From Rhodobacterales bacterium (GTDB lineage Bacteria > Pseudomonadota > Alphaproteobacteria > Rhodobacterales > Rhodobacteraceae): a stretch of DNA of 64,000 nt. Position 1 is the stretch's first letter. Every line of letters starts with the position of its first letter. Where the stretch lies: the NCBI GenBank assembly GCA_002748285.1, contig PDSA01000004.1, positions 77,321 through 141,320 on the forward strand, in the 5' to 3' direction. Below are positions 10,733 to 20,066 of this stretch, piece after piece. The notes under the pieces are model-generated. The model searched no databases, was not told the origin of the DNA, and saw only the letters and a program-made list of their open reading frames with translations. The position numbers were made by a program, and so were the translations under genes.

Positions 10733-12268
10733 TTAGGCGAAATTCGCCGCGAATGCATCCAGGGCTGCCTTGATCTTGTCTTCGATCTCACCTTTGATCT
10801 TGGGATCTTTATCGGTGATTTCCGCCAACAGCTCAGGGTTTTTCTGGCGCAGATGGGCCAGCAGCCCTTCTTCGAAACGACCCACATCTTTCAGGTCGAC
10901 CTTGTCCAGATAGCCTTTGGTGCCGGCATAGATCACGCAAACGATCTCGGCATTGGTCAGCGGCGAGTATTGCGGCTGCTTCATCAGCTCGGTCAGACGC
11001 GCACCACGGTTCAGCAGCGCCTGCGTTGCCGCGTCCAGATCAGAACCGAACTGGGCAAAAGCCGCCATTTCGCGATACTGCGCCAGCTCCAGCTTGACCG
11101 GACCCGCCACCGATTTCATCGCATTGGTTTGCGCCGAAGAGCCCACGCGGCTCACCGACAGACCGGTGTTCACAGCCGGGCGGATGCCCTGATAGAACAG
11201 CTCGGTTTCCAAAAAGATCTGCCCATCGGTGATCGAGATCACGTTGGTCGGAATAAAGGCCGACACGTCGCCGCCTTGGGTTTCAATGATCGGCAGCGCG
11301 GTCAGCGAGCCCGAGCCGAAATCTTCGTTCAGCTTCGAGGAACGCTCCAGCAGGCGCGAGTGCAGATAGAACACGTCACCAGGATAAGCTTCGCGCCCGG
11401 GTGGACGGCGCAGCAGCAGCGACATCTGACGATAAGACACGGCCTGTTTCGACAGATCATCATAGATGATCAGCGCATGGCGGCCATTGTCGCGGAAATG
11501 CTCGGCCATCGAGGTCGCGGCATAAGGCGCCAGGAACTGCATTGGCGCAGGATCGGACGCGGTTGCGGCCACAACGGTGGTGTATTCAATCGCCCCGGAT
11601 TCTTCGAGCTTTTTCACCAGCTGCGCAACGGTCGAACGCTTCTGCCCCACCGCAACATAGATGCAGTATAGCTTGTCGCCTTCGTCCTTGGCGGCGTCAT
11701 TATAGGATTTCTGGTTCAGAATGGTGTCCAGCGCCACGGCGGTTTTACCCGTCTGACGGTCACCAATGATCAGCTCGCGCTGGCCACGGCCAATCGGGAT
11801 CATCGCATCCACCGATTTCAGACCGGTCGCCATCGGCTCATGCACCGATTTCCGCGGGATAATGCCCGGCGCTTTCTGATCCGCGACCGCGCGTTTCGTG
11901 GTCTTGATCGCGCCCTTGCCGTCAATCGGGTTACCCAGACCGTCAACAACACGGCCCAGCAGCTCGTCACCCACGGGCACGTCCACAATCGCCTTGGTGC
12001 GCTTGACGGTATCGCCTTCGACGATGTCACGGTCAGCGCCAAAGATCACCACCCCGACGTTGTCGACCTCGAGGTTCAGCGCCATGCCGCGAATGCCACC
12101 GGGGAATTCGACCATCTCACCAGCCTGGATATTGTCCAGCCCATGAACCCGCGCAATCCCGTCACCAACTGACAGCACACGGCCAACCTCGGCCACATCG
12201 GCCTCTTTCCCAAAGTTCTTGATCTGGTCCTTCAGGATCGCAGAAATTTCGGCTGCTTGGATACCCAT
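10733..12268 (-). CDS. atpA: F1 ATP synthase subunit alpha
   Basis: Non-catalytic nucleotide-binding F1 subunit, 511 residues, full length. Visible motifs are the P-loop GDRQTGKTA, the [12 protein letters not shown] segment and the arginine-finger region [11 protein letters not shown] (read as [12 protein letters not shown]). It starts one base after the atpH stop, so translation is probably coupled. The F0 genes (atpB, E, F) are not in the window, as expected from the separate F0 operon of alphaproteobacteria. Confidence 0.98.
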   Translation of the reverse strand: MGIQAAEISAILKDQIKNFGKEADVAEVGRVLSVGDGIARVHGLDNIQAGEMVEFPGGIRGMALNLEVDNVGVVIFGADRDIVEGDTVKRTKAIVDVPVGDELLGRVVDGLGNPIDGKGAIKTTKRAVADQKAPGIIPRKSVHEPMATGLKSVDAMIPIGRGQRELIIGDRQTGKTAVALDTILNQKSYNDAAKDEGDKLYCIYVAVGQKRSTVAQLVKKLEESGAIEYTTVVAATASDPAPMQFLAPYAATSMAEHFRDNGRHALIIYDDLSKQAVSYRQMSLLLRRPPGREAYPGDVFYLHSRLLERSSKLNEDFGSGSLTALPIIETQGGDVSAFIPTNVISITDGQIFLETELFYQGIRPAVNTGLSVSRVGSSAQTNAMKSVAGPVKLELAQYREMAAFAQFGSDLDAATQALLNRGARLTELMKQPQYSPLTNAEIVCVIYAGTKGYLDKVDLKDVGRFEEGLLAHLRQKNPELLAEITDKDPKIKGEIEDKIKAALDAFAANFA

Positions 12269-12269
12269 T

Positions 12270-12836
12270 CTATCCGACCTCTTTCATTGCATTTTGCAGG
12301 CTGCCCAGCTTGGACTTGATCGACGTGTCGATCATCTTTGAACCCACTTTAACGATTAAACCGCCAATGAGGCTCTCATCGACGGCAGCTTTGATAACAA
12401 CAGTCTTGCCGGTGCTGGCATTCAGCGTTTTGGCAAGCTTGTCACTTTGCACCTTGGTCAGCTTCTTGGCAGAGATGACTTCGGCGGTGATTTCACCCTT
12501 TTCCTCGGCGATCAGATCACGCAGAGCAGCCACGAATTGCGGCAGCACGAAAAGGCGGCGATTTTTCGCCATCAGGCCCAGCGTGTTTTTCACAATGGGC
12601 GAGAGTTTCATTTGAGTCGCAATCGCCACGATCGCCTCGCCCTGCTGGGCCCGGCTGTAGATTGGCGAATGGATCAGTGCATTCAGATCGGCACTGTCGG
12701 CAAGGCTGGCTTCGAGGGTTGCGATATCCCCTTCAAGCGCTTTTAACTTTTTACCTTCGATGGCCAGATCGAAAATGGCCGTGGCATAGCGCATGGCGAT
12801 GCCAGATGAAATTGAAGCTGGTTCAGACACGTCCAC
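12270..12836 (-). CDS. atpH: F1 ATP synthase subunit delta
   Basis: Peripheral-stalk subunit that fixes F1 to the b subunits; 188 residues. The N-terminal six-helix domain begins [14 protein letters not shown], and the C-terminal part has the conserved block [21 protein letters not shown] (quoted in part: [18 protein letters not shown]). It is the first gene of the operon and is followed almost directly by atpA. Confidence 0.95.
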   Translation of the reverse strand: MDVSEPASISSGIAMRYATAIFDLAIEGKKLKALEGDIATLEASLADSADLNALIHSPIYSRAQQGEAIVAIATQMKLSPIVKNTLGLMAKNRRLFVLPQFVAALRDLIAEEKGEITAEVISAKKLTKVQSDKLAKTLNASTGKTVVIKAAVDESLIGGLIVKVGSKMIDTSIKSKLGSLQNAMKEVG

Positions 12837-12865
12837 CCTTCCGTTGTCATTTTGGTCCCGTGGGT

Positions 12866-12894
12866 TATCGCCATATTCTGGCCGGGACAGTCAA
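12866..12894 (-). promoter_or_regulatory. Candidate sigma-70 promoter of atpHAGDC
   Basis: On the minus strand, TTGACT (12889-12894) is followed after 17 bp by GCGATA (12866-12871), 30 bp before the atpH start. The -35 is good and the -10 is weak, so this is a suggestion only. Confidence 0.35.
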
Positions 12895-13067
12895 ACAGAA
12901 ACCCAAGTGCATACCGGCGCACACACCATTCCCTGTTCTGCGAGGTGCAGATTTTCGTCAGGGTGTATCAGAGCTGTTTTCACCAAGCAACAGCCGATAT
13001 GCAGAACATATGCAGAAATAGATTATTCAATTTGTCGAGAAGATCAATGCCGACGAAACCAGTGCCT

Positions 13068-13286
13068 TTATTTGGGCAGCGCATTCGCCCATTGCAAAGC
13101 ATCGTCTACCAACTGCTACTTTAACGCCTGCACACGTTCCCAGATAATGTTCACCTCTTGCGCTGGCACAACGGGCATATCATCCAGTGGAGGCCTTTAA
13201 TTATCGCCTATTTTCGCAGGTCGGGCTAATGCCTCGACCGCATTGGCAACAGTCTGAAGCTTTGCTTCCAATTCGGCAATTTGCAC
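13068..13286 (-). pseudogene. Possible decayed C-terminal tail of the Ala-rich protein gene
   Basis: Directly after the stop of the Ala-rich gene the same reading frame continues with protein-like sequence: VQIAELEAKLQTVANAVEAL, then a TAA at 13197-13199, then PAQEVNIIWERVQALK, a TAG at 13116-13118, then QLVDDALQWANALPK and a TAA at 13068-13070. The continuity of frame and the heptad/Trp-rich character suggest a former longer C-terminus broken by point stops. The alternative is a 29-codon GTG-started ORF or plain chance. Confidence 0.4.
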
Positions 13287-14048
13287 TTATAACTGATACC
13301 GCCGCCAGATTTCATTGATCCGCGACAGAACAATGGCTTCACCCTTGTCCCAATCCTCATCCTTAATCCGGGCGATCTCGGCCAGCATGTCGGCATTCAG
13401 CGGCTTGCCTTCTAACACACTGTCATACCATGCAATCCAAAAGCTCCAATCCAGCTTTTGCGAAGGCTGGCCTAGAGCGGTATTCAAAGCCGACCACTCC
13501 GACAGGATGGGGTTCTCAGCCCCATGCCACAGCGGCAAAGCATCCAACAGCAAACGCGCTATTCCAGCAGCATCCGCCCCGCCGACAGCCAGACAGTCTT
13601 TTCGAACAGCCCACCAAAAGGCGGCAGGGTTGGCACGTGCGGCACCGGCAGCGGCAAGGGCGGCGTGAGCGGCAATGGCTACACGGACGGTACCGACGGC
13701 ACGGACAGTACGGACGGCGGCAAGAGCTGCATCGGCAGCGGCAAGGGCAGCAAGTGCGGCACCGGCGGCGCCAGTTGCATCAACGGCGGCGCGAGCGGCA
13801 CGGGCAGTAACCTTGGTATCGAAAGTTGGCGTGGCACGGGCAATTTCCGATATCAGGTCGAACCGCAATACCGGCAAGGCTGTCAAATTACGCTCTTGTG
13901 CCGCCTTGGATTCGGCAACCCAGCACCAATAAACTGGCAGCACCCGCAAAGCCGCCCGGCGGGCGATCCAGATCGAGACCTCCCCGCTCTGACCCTTCAG
14001 CCACTTCCCTAGGCTGCCCACGTCCTTTATCTCTGCAATTTCCACCAT
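13287..14048 (-). CDS. Ala-rich repeat protein of unknown function
   Basis: 253 residues with no function I recognise. The N-terminus (MVEIAEIKDVGSLGKWL, then WIARRAALRVLPV) and the C-terminus (WSFWIAWYDSVLEGKPLN, then KGEAIVLSRINEIWRRY) are well-formed amphipathic sequence rich in Trp. The middle, about residues 81-140, is low-complexity AAxAA-type repeat that should form one long helix or a helical repeat stack. Start ATG at 14046-14048 has AAGGTG upstream. From memory, proteins with this plan occur as uncharacterised genes in Rhodobacteraceae; a homology search would be needed. Its frame continues past the stop (see 13068-13286). Confidence 0.65.
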   Translation of the reverse strand: MVEIAEIKDVGSLGKWLKGQSGEVSIWIARRAALRVLPVYWCWVAESKAAQERNLTALPVLRFDLISEIARATPTFDTKVTARAARAAVDATGAAGAALAALAAADAALAAVRTVRAVGTVRVAIAAHAALAAAGAARANPAAFWWAVRKDCLAVGGADAAGIARLLLDALPLWHGAENPILSEWSALNTALGQPSQKLDWSFWIAWYDSVLEGKPLNADMLAEIARIKDEDWDKGEAIVLSRINEIWRRYQL

Positions 14049-14135
14049 CGGCTACACCTTGACGGTTTTGCAGTGCACTGGTCAAGAGGGTTCCGCCCCT
14101 TGACTGCGCTCAGACCATAAAAACCTCTGTCAACC

Positions 14136-14162
14136 ATCCTGCCTGCCCCCCGGCAGGCGCTG
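14136..14162. repeat. Palindromic repeat family, copy A (partial)
   Basis: A GCCTGCC-CCCC-GGCAGGC palindrome (14141-14158) with flanking GCGC. Read on the minus strand, its 23-bp core is identical to the cores at about 42577 and 61231. Upstream lies AACCTCTGTCAA, reminiscent of the AAGACCTCTGCATAA terminal repeat of copy C. It sits between the Ala-rich gene and the methyltransferase gene. Confidence 0.7.
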
Positions 14163-14205
14163 CCCTCTGTGTTTTGCCGCAAGCTGCCCTCCTTATACCC
14201 ACACC

Positions 14206-14952
14206 TTAAACCGGCTTGGCCTCTGGTTTCGCGATGCCCTCCAGAATGCGCAAAGGCCGGCGCACCGCTTCGCCCAGACCCGGGCGCTTGGGCGCCGGGA
14301 TTTGTTTGCTGGTTTCCACCATCAACACCCCCCCTGCCGCGATCATCGGCATTTTGCGCCCCGCCGTTTCCAGAACCCCCGCCATGCGCCGCCACAGCGC
14401 CCGCTCGGATGGCGGGGCATACAGCGCCGAGATGTGGCGTTCGGGCGTCAGGCCGTGGCTTTTCAGCAGCGCCTCGAGCTGGCCCAGACTATAGGGGCGG
14501 CCATAGCCGAACGGAGTCCGATCACTGCGCACCCACAGCCCCACCCGGTTGGGCACCACAAATACCGCACTCCCCCCCGGGCCCAGCACCCGGTAGCATT
14601 CCTGCAACAGCCCCCACGGATAAGCGCTGGCCTCCAGCCCATGCATCACCACCAGCTTATCGACCGAGCCGGTTTCCAGCGGCCACAGGGTTTCTTCGCA
14701 CAGCACCGAAACATTGCCCCGCCGCCCGGGCCAGGCCATCACCCCTTGCGGGCCGGGCATCAGACAGATCACGCGGCGGGCCTCGGTCAGGTAAGGGGAC
14801 AGCAAGGGCGGGGTAAAACCAAAGCCGGCAACCGTCTGGCCCTTGGCCTCGGGCCAGAGCGCACACAAACGCCGTTCAAGCACCCGCTGCGCCGTCTGCC
14901 CCAGCTGGGTGTTACTGTAAAAGGCTTTCAGATCAAGCACATCAAGGTGCAT
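14206..14952 (-). CDS. Class I SAM-dependent methyltransferase
   Basis: A 248-residue protein of the UbiE/methyltransf_11 type. The central [20 protein letters not shown] and [19 protein letters not shown] match motifs around strands 4 and 5 of the Rossmann-like fold. The usual Gly-rich SAM loop is weak here ([11 protein letters not shown]). The ATG at 14950-14952 has GGGGA seven bases upstream; the 19 codons further upstream look non-coding. Substrate unknown. Divergent from the ABC exporter with a 187-bp gap. Confidence 0.75.
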   Translation of the reverse strand: MHLDVLDLKAFYSNTQLGQTAQRVLERRLCALWPEAKGQTVAGFGFTPPLLSPYLTEARRVICLMPGPQGVMAWPGRRGNVSVLCEETLWPLETGSVDKLVVMHGLEASAYPWGLLQECYRVLGPGGSAVFVVPNRVGLWVRSDRTPFGYGRPYSLGQLEALLKSHGLTPERHISALYAPPSERALWRRMAGVLETAGRKMPMIAAGGVLMVETSKQIPAPKRPGLGEAVRRPLRILEGIAKPEAKPV

Positions 14953-15139
14953 TCCACTTCCCCAAATGATCTGGATTTTCCCCAGCATAACCATAAGGGA
15001 CGCAAACACACAGCAAAAAATGCCGCCAAAGCCAAGCCATTACCCCCCCCGGCGGACAGAATATCCCCACCAATGCTTGCCAGCCCCGCACAGGCAAGCT
15101 ATGCACGGGGTTAGTTTTTTTTGCAGGACTCAGCCAACC

Positions 15140-17026
15140 GTGACACAACCCGACAACAGATACTCTTCACGCGTTCTGATGAGGCGGCTGTGGCATGGCT
15201 ATCTGAAACATCATACCTTCTGGATGCTGATTGCCTTTGCCTGCATGGTGCTGGAGGGCAGCACTCTGGGCGTTCTCAGCTATATGCTGCAACCGATGTT
15301 CGATCATGTGTTTGTCGGCGGCAATGCCAATGCGATCTGGTGGGTCGGCGGGGTGATTTTTGGGCTGTTCTGCCTGCGAGCCGTGACCCAGGTGACTCAG
15401 AAAACCGTCATGACCCGGGTGGCGCAAAAGACCTCGACCGAAATGCAGTCCGATCTGCTGCGCCACATGATGCGGCTGGACAGCGTGTTTTTCCAGAACA
15501 ACGCCCCCGGTGCGCTGATGGAGCGGGTGCAGGGCGATACTCTGGCCGTGCAGGGGGTGTGGGCGGCGGTGATCTCGGGTGTGGGGCGCGATGCGGTGTC
15601 GCTGATCGTGCTGCTGGGCGTGGCGATTTCGATCGACTGGGTCTGGGCGGCGATGGCGATTATCGGCGCACCGCTGCTGATTTTGCCGATCTACACGTTA
15701 CAGCGCTATATCCGGCGCAAAACCAGCCAGATGCGCCAATCCGCGTCCGAGCGTTCAACCCGGCTGGATGAGGTATTTCACGGCATAAACCCGATCAAGC
15801 TGAACCGGCTGGAGGATTATCAGCTCAGCCGTTTCACCAGCATCATTGACCGCATCGTCAATGTCGAAGTCAAGACCGCCGCCGGGCGGGCAATGATCCC
15901 GTCGCTGATCGACATCATCACCGGGTTGGGTTTTTTCGGCGTGCTGATCGTTGGCGGGCGGGATATTATCGCCGGAGACAAGACGGTAGGCGAATTCATG
16001 AGCTTTTTCACCGCCATGACTCTGGCCTTTCAGCCATTGCGCCGGCTGGGGGAAATTGCCGGTATCTGGCAGGTGGCCGCCGCCAGTCTTGAGCGCCTTT
16101 ACCGGCTGTTCGACGAACAGCCCAGCATTGTGTCCCCCGCCACGCCCGTTGCGGCGGATACGGTTTCGGACACCACTCTTGTGCTGGAGAATGTCAGCTT
16201 TACCTATGACGAAACCCCCGTGCTGAATGGCACCAGCCTGATTGCCGAAGCGGGCAAGACCACGGCGCTGGTGGGGGCGTCTGGTTCGGGCAAAAGCACA
16301 GTGTTCAACGTGCTGACTCGTCTGGTCGAGCCGCAATCGGGCCGCATCACCATGGGCGGCACCCCGATCGAGACGCTGGAGCTGTCGCAGCTGCGGGGGA
16401 TGTTTTCGGTGGTGACGCAGGATGCGCTGCTGTTTGACGAAAGCATCCGTGAAAACATCCTGCTGGGTCAGACCGATATCAGCGAAGAGCGCCTGAAAGA
16501 TGCGCTGGACGCCGCGCATGTATCGGATTTCATCGACGGCCTGCCACAGGGGCTGGACACACCGGCGGGGCCGCGGGGCTCGAACCTGTCGGGCGGGCAG
16601 CGCCAAAGGGTGGCGATTGCCCGGGCGGTTTTGCGCGACACGCCGATCCTGCTGCTGGACGAGGCCACCTCGGCGCTGGATGCTCAATCCGAGGCCATCG
16701 TGCAAGAGGCGCTGGAGGGGCTGTCGAAAGGGCGCACCACTTTGGTGATTGCGCATCGTTTATCGACCATTCAAACCGCCGATAAGATCGTGGTGATGGA
16801 TAAGGGCCGCGTGGTGGATGAGGGCAACCATCAGGAATTGCTGGCCCGTGGCGGCATCTATGCCGAACTGCACAAGCTGCAATTCAAAGAGGGCGCTCCG
16901 ATCAGCGGCGGCAACCCGCTGGAGCGCAGCAGCACCACGCGCCGAAACGCAACCGATCCGGCGGGGCAATCCCATACCCCGGCAAGTTTCTTTGGCCGCT
17001 TGGGGCAGCGCTTGTTCGGGCGGTAA
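15140..17026 (+). CDS. MsbA-type ABC exporter (fused permease/ATPase)
   Basis: A half-transporter of about 628 residues: six predicted membrane helices in the N-terminal 320 residues (beginning FWMLIAFACMVLEG) and a C-terminal nucleotide-binding domain. The ATPase has Walker A LVGASGSGKST, signature LSGGQRQR, Walker B ILLLDEATSALD and switch His in VIAHRLS. The family includes MsbA (lipid A flippase), but substrate cannot be fixed from sequence. I chose the GTG at 15140-15142 with AGGA upstream; an upstream ATG in frame would add 58 unlikely residues. The tail after the ATPase (about 40 residues, Ser/Thr/Arg-rich) is unusual. Confidence 0.88.
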   Translation: MTQPDNRYSSRVLMRRLWHGYLKHHTFWMLIAFACMVLEGSTLGVLSYMLQPMFDHVFVGGNANAIWWVGGVIFGLFCLRAVTQVTQKTVMTRVAQKTSTEMQSDLLRHMMRLDSVFFQNNAPGALMERVQGDTLAVQGVWAAVISGVGRDAVSLIVLLGVAISIDWVWAAMAIIGAPLLILPIYTLQRYIRRKTSQMRQSASERSTRLDEVFHGINPIKLNRLEDYQLSRFTSIIDRIVNVEVKTAAGRAMIPSLIDIITGLGFFGVLIVGGRDIIAGDKTVGEFMSFFTAMTLAFQPLRRLGEIAGIWQVAAASLERLYRLFDEQPSIVSPATPVAADTVSDTTLVLENVSFTYDETPVLNGTSLIAEAGKTTALVGASGSGKSTVFNVLTRLVEPQSGRITMGGTPIETLELSQLRGMFSVVTQDALLFDESIRENILLGQTDISEERLKDALDAAHVSDFIDGLPQGLDTPAGPRGSNLSGGQRQRVAIARAVLRDTPILLLDEATSALDAQSEAIVQEALEGLSKGRTTLVIAHRLSTIQTADKIVVMDKGRVVDEGNHQELLARGGIYAELHKLQFKEGAPISGGNPLERSSTTRRNATDPAGQSHTPASFFGRLGQRLFGR

Positions 17027-17198
17027 GGGCGAAAAGCTCTGCCAGACGGAGCAGCCCTTCGATGTATGCCTCCCGAGCGTTTTTGAATTCAATGATACGT
17101 GGCAGAGCTCTTGACCCGCACCCTGTGCCGATAACTTCTGGTCGTCCGCCTGCCAAAGCTCTATAAATCCCCCACGCGCAACACAGGGGGCCCCCGCC

Positions 17199-17945
17199 AT
17201 GACACGCAAATTATTCGACATCACCGGCAGCGAGCGCAAATCCTTCCTGCAAAACCTCATCACCAATGACATTGCCAAGCTGGAACAGGGGCTGCTTTAT
17301 GCCGCGCTCCTCACCCCGCAAGGCAAATTCATCACCGATTTTTTCCTGCATGAGCGAGGCGAGCGCCTGATCCTCGATGCGCCAGCGCTGACCGCAGATG
17401 ACCTGCTGCGCCGCCTGACCCTGTTCAAACTGCGGGCCGATGTCTCGATTGCCGCCAGTGATCTGAAGGTCTTTTGCGGCACCTCGGCCCGGCACGAAGC
17501 CGCGCTGGACGATCCGCGCCATGCGGCGATGGGCTGGCGGCTTTATGGTGAGGAAAGCGGCGATGACGGCAGTGACTGGGACGCCATCCGCGTCGCCCAT
17601 TGCATCCCGCAAACCGGGATCGAGCTGATCCCCAATGAAAGCTACATTCTTGAGGCCGGGTTCGAACGCCTCAACGGGGTGGATTTTCACAAAGGCTGCT
17701 ATGTCGGGCAAGAGGTGGTGGCGCGTATGAAGCATAAAACCACGCTGCACAAAGGCTTGTGCCGGGTCAATATCAGCCAGCCCGCCCCGGTGGGCAGCCC
17801 GATCACGGCTGCCGGCAAGCCCGTGGGCACGCTGTTCACTCAGGCCCATGGTCAGGCGATTGCCTATCTGCGCTTTGACCGCGCCACGGGCCAGATGCAG
17901 GCCGGAGAAGCCACCGTAACGCGCATGGATGCCAAAACCCCTTAA
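17199..17945 (+). CDS. ygfZ: Folate-binding Fe-S maturation protein YgfZ
   Basis: 248-residue relative of GcvT that uses tetrahydrofolate to help repair or assemble certain Fe-S proteins. The diagnostic KGCYVGQE motif is present with its functional Cys, followed by VVARMKHK. The start has an AGGGGG ribosome site. Between this gene and the ABC exporter are 172 bp containing a 10-bp inverted repeat, AGCTCTGCCA (17035-17044) and TGGCAGAGCT (17100-17109). Confidence 0.92.
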   Translation: MTRKLFDITGSERKSFLQNLITNDIAKLEQGLLYAALLTPQGKFITDFFLHERGERLILDAPALTADDLLRRLTLFKLRADVSIAASDLKVFCGTSARHEAALDDPRHAAMGWRLYGEESGDDGSDWDAIRVAHCIPQTGIELIPNESYILEAGFERLNGVDFHKGCYVGQEVVARMKHKTTLHKGLCRVNISQPAPVGSPITAAGKPVGTLFTQAHGQAIAYLRFDRATGQMQAGEATVTRMDAKTP

Positions 17946-18019
17946 ATATCGCGGCACTTTCCGCTAAACAGGCGGCGATAACCCGACGAATCTGCTCAAA
18001 AACCAAAAGGGGAGCCCTC

Positions 18020-19093
18020 ATGATCTCATTCAAATCCATTCTGGCCAGCGCCACGGTCGCACTGTCTCTGGTCGCCGGCGCGGCCACGGCGGACCCGACC
18101 AAGGTCGGCTTTGTCTATGTTGGCTCGGTCGGCGATGGCGGCTGGACATTCTACCACGACGAAGCCCGCAAGAAAGTGGAAGAGCATTTTGGTGACAAGG
18201 TGGTGACCTCTTATGTCGAAAACGTGCCGGAAGGGGCCGATGCCGAACGCGTGCTGACCCAGATGGCGCTGTCGGGCAATGACATCATTTTCTCGACCTC
18301 TTTTGGTTTTATGGACCCAACTCTGGCGGTGGCCAAGAAATTCCCCAATGTGAAATTCGAACACGCCACCGGCTATAAAACCGCTGCCAACATGTCGAAC
18401 TATTCGGCCCGTTTCTACGAAGGCCGTGCCGTGATGGGCCATATTGCCGGCCATATGACCAAAACCAACAAGGTCGGCTATATTGCCTCTTTCCCAATCC
18501 CCGAAGTGATCCGGGGCATCAATGCCAGCTTTATCCATGCCCGCAAGGTCAACCCGGATGTGGAAATGAAAATCATCTGGCTGTTCACCTGGTTTGACCC
18601 GGCCAAAGAGGCCGACGCCACCAAAGCGCTGCTGGAACAGGGCGTGGATGTGGTGTTTGCGCACACCGATTCCACCGCTCCGCTGGCGACAATGGCCGAA
18701 ATGGGCGGCTATGGCTTCGGACAGGCCGCTGACATGATCCAATATGCGCCTTCGCCACGGTTGTCTTCGATCATTGACGATTGGGCCCCTTACTATATCG
18801 CGCGCGTGCAGGCGGTGATGGATGGCACATGGGAGTCCAAATCCACTTGGGACGGCATTGCTAAAGGCATGGTCGGCATTGGCGAATTCTCCAGCGCAAT
18901 TCCTGAAGACGTGCGCGCCAGCGCCGCAGCGTTGCGGGATTCCATTTCGGATGGCTCTTACAAGCCGTTCACCGGGCCTTTGAACAAGCAGGATGGCTCG
19001 GTCTGGCTGAAAGAGGGCGAAGAGGCCGATGATGCCGCACTGGGTGGTCTGAACTTCTATGTCGAAGGGATCAAAGGCGACATCCCCGGCTAA
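18020..19093 (+). CDS. BMP-family (PnrA/Med) ABC transporter substrate-binding lipoprotein-like protein
   Basis: Periplasmic binding protein of the basic membrane protein family, which carries purine nucleosides or related solutes; 357 residues. It has a Sec signal peptide (MISFKSILASATVALSLVAG, cleavage near ATA-DP) without a lipobox Cys. Family signatures are VGSVGDGGWTFYHDEAR and SNYSARFYEGRAVMGHIAG. No permease or ATPase genes adjoin it; a terminator follows and the next gene is on the opposite strand. It therefore works alone as a binding protein or with a transporter encoded elsewhere. Confidence 0.88.
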   Translation: MISFKSILASATVALSLVAGAATADPTKVGFVYVGSVGDGGWTFYHDEARKKVEEHFGDKVVTSYVENVPEGADAERVLTQMALSGNDIIFSTSFGFMDPTLAVAKKFPNVKFEHATGYKTAANMSNYSARFYEGRAVMGHIAGHMTKTNKVGYIASFPIPEVIRGINASFIHARKVNPDVEMKIIWLFTWFDPAKEADATKALLEQGVDVVFAHTDSTAPLATMAEMGGYGFGQAADMIQYAPSPRLSSIIDDWAPYYIARVQAVMDGTWESKSTWDGIAKGMVGIGEFSSAIPEDVRASAAALRDSISDGSYKPFTGPLNKQDGSVWLKEGEEADDAALGGLNFYVEGIKGDIPG

Positions 19094-19118
19094 GCCAACC
19101 CGGAGCAAAACATAACTG

Positions 19119-19143
19119 AGGCCCGGTTCCGCCGGGCCTTTTT
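19119..19143 (+). terminator. Terminator of the BMP gene
   Basis: An 8-bp stem AGGCCCGG/CCGGGCCT with a 5-base loop and TTTTT, 25 bp after the stop codon. Confidence 0.85.
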
Positions 19144-19227
19144 CGTGGGCAAAAGGCCTCTGGGGGGACTGCAACAAAGAGCGCAGAGCCTCGGCCCCCT
19201 TTATCGCCCCGGTCCGGTGTTATGGGC

Positions 19228-19255
19228 AAAAGGCACAATTCTGATTGTGCCTTTT
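19228..19255. terminator. Perfect 12-bp hairpin, possible bidirectional terminator
   Basis: AAAAGGCACAAT and ATTGTGCCTTTT form a perfect stem around a TCTG loop, with A- and T-runs on both sides. It lies in the 334-bp gap between the BMP gene and the convergent HdeD-like gene. No gene is recognised in 19144-19427, so what it terminates is unclear. Confidence 0.55.
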
Positions 19256-19427
19256 GGCGATACATCTCTGACTTTACGAGGCCACCCGGCAGAGCGTGGC
19301 CGAAACCTTTGCCCGTGCGGTGCGGTTGGAAAAGCCGCTTGTCGATGAATCCTTGTTGAACGAAGGCAATGCGGGTTGGGCCCGAGCGACTTCACGCGGC
19401 CTTAAAACAAACCCGGATCGCCCGGTT

Positions 19428-19952
19428 TTACAGCACATTCCCCAGTGCTTTGCGCATCAAAGACAGGAAAATCAACGAAATACCGTTTGAGATCAGCTCA
19501 ATCGCCAGAAACAGCCCAAGAACCACCGTCGCGGATTGCGGCCAGTTGGCGAAGATCATGATGCCCAACGCCAGAGACACCAGACCAGATAGCCCCAGCA
19601 TCCAGCGCAGCGGCGAGATGTGGGTGCTAAACGCCAGCGCAAGGCGTAAGATGCCCAGGACCAGCATGATCAGCGCTGCCATGTAGGTCAGGGACAACAC
19701 ACCCGCCACCGGGTTGGCCACCAGTCCGATGCCAAACAGCAGGATGGCCAGCCCCAGAAAGATGGTCAGGAGCCGCCCGCCCCAGCCCTGATCTCTGAAG
19801 GCCGATAACAGGGTCAGCACACCGACGGCCAGAAACATCCAGCCCGCCAGTTGCTCTGCCGTCAGGGTGGCCGCCAACGGGTTGGCCAGTGCGACAACAC
19901 CGCCGATCAGCGATACGATTCCGGCCAGCATCCATAAAAACCAATAACTCAT
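19428..19952 (-). CDS. HdeD-family (DUF308) membrane protein
   Basis: 174 residues with six hydrophobic segments (for example WFLWMLAGIVSLIGGVVAL, LGLAILLFGIGLVANPVAGV, ALIMLVLGILRLALAF) arranged as the repeated DUF308 pairs of HdeD. E. coli HdeD is linked to acid resistance; the role here is not known. A very strong ribosome site GGGAGGAGG precedes the ATG. It stands alone, so regulation cannot be inferred. Confidence 0.82.
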   Translation of the reverse strand: MSYWFLWMLAGIVSLIGGVVALANPLAATLTAEQLAGWMFLAVGVLTLLSAFRDQGWGGRLLTIFLGLAILLFGIGLVANPVAGVLSLTYMAALIMLVLGILRLALAFSTHISPLRWMLGLSGLVSLALGIMIFANWPQSATVVLGLFLAIELISNGISLIFLSLMRKALGNVL

Positions 19953-20066
19953 CTGATCCTCCTCCCAGCTTTCTTTGAGTGGATGATACAGCGTTTTGCG
20001 CCTCTGACGAGTCCTGAACTCTGATTTTTTTGCCGGAGCGGTGGGAAACGAAAAATGCCCGCCCCG

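Noticed and set aside
15755..16756. Minus-strand open frame inside the ABC exporter
   Set aside because: Antisense to the ATPase domain, biased composition, no motifs.
17027..17198. A small gene or RNA between the ABC exporter and ygfZ
   Set aside because: Only a 10-bp inverted repeat and a short minus-strand frame without a family match; too weak.
19263..19490. A small plus-strand ORF starting near 19296
   Set aside because: It runs into the HdeD-like gene on the other strand and has no ribosome site.
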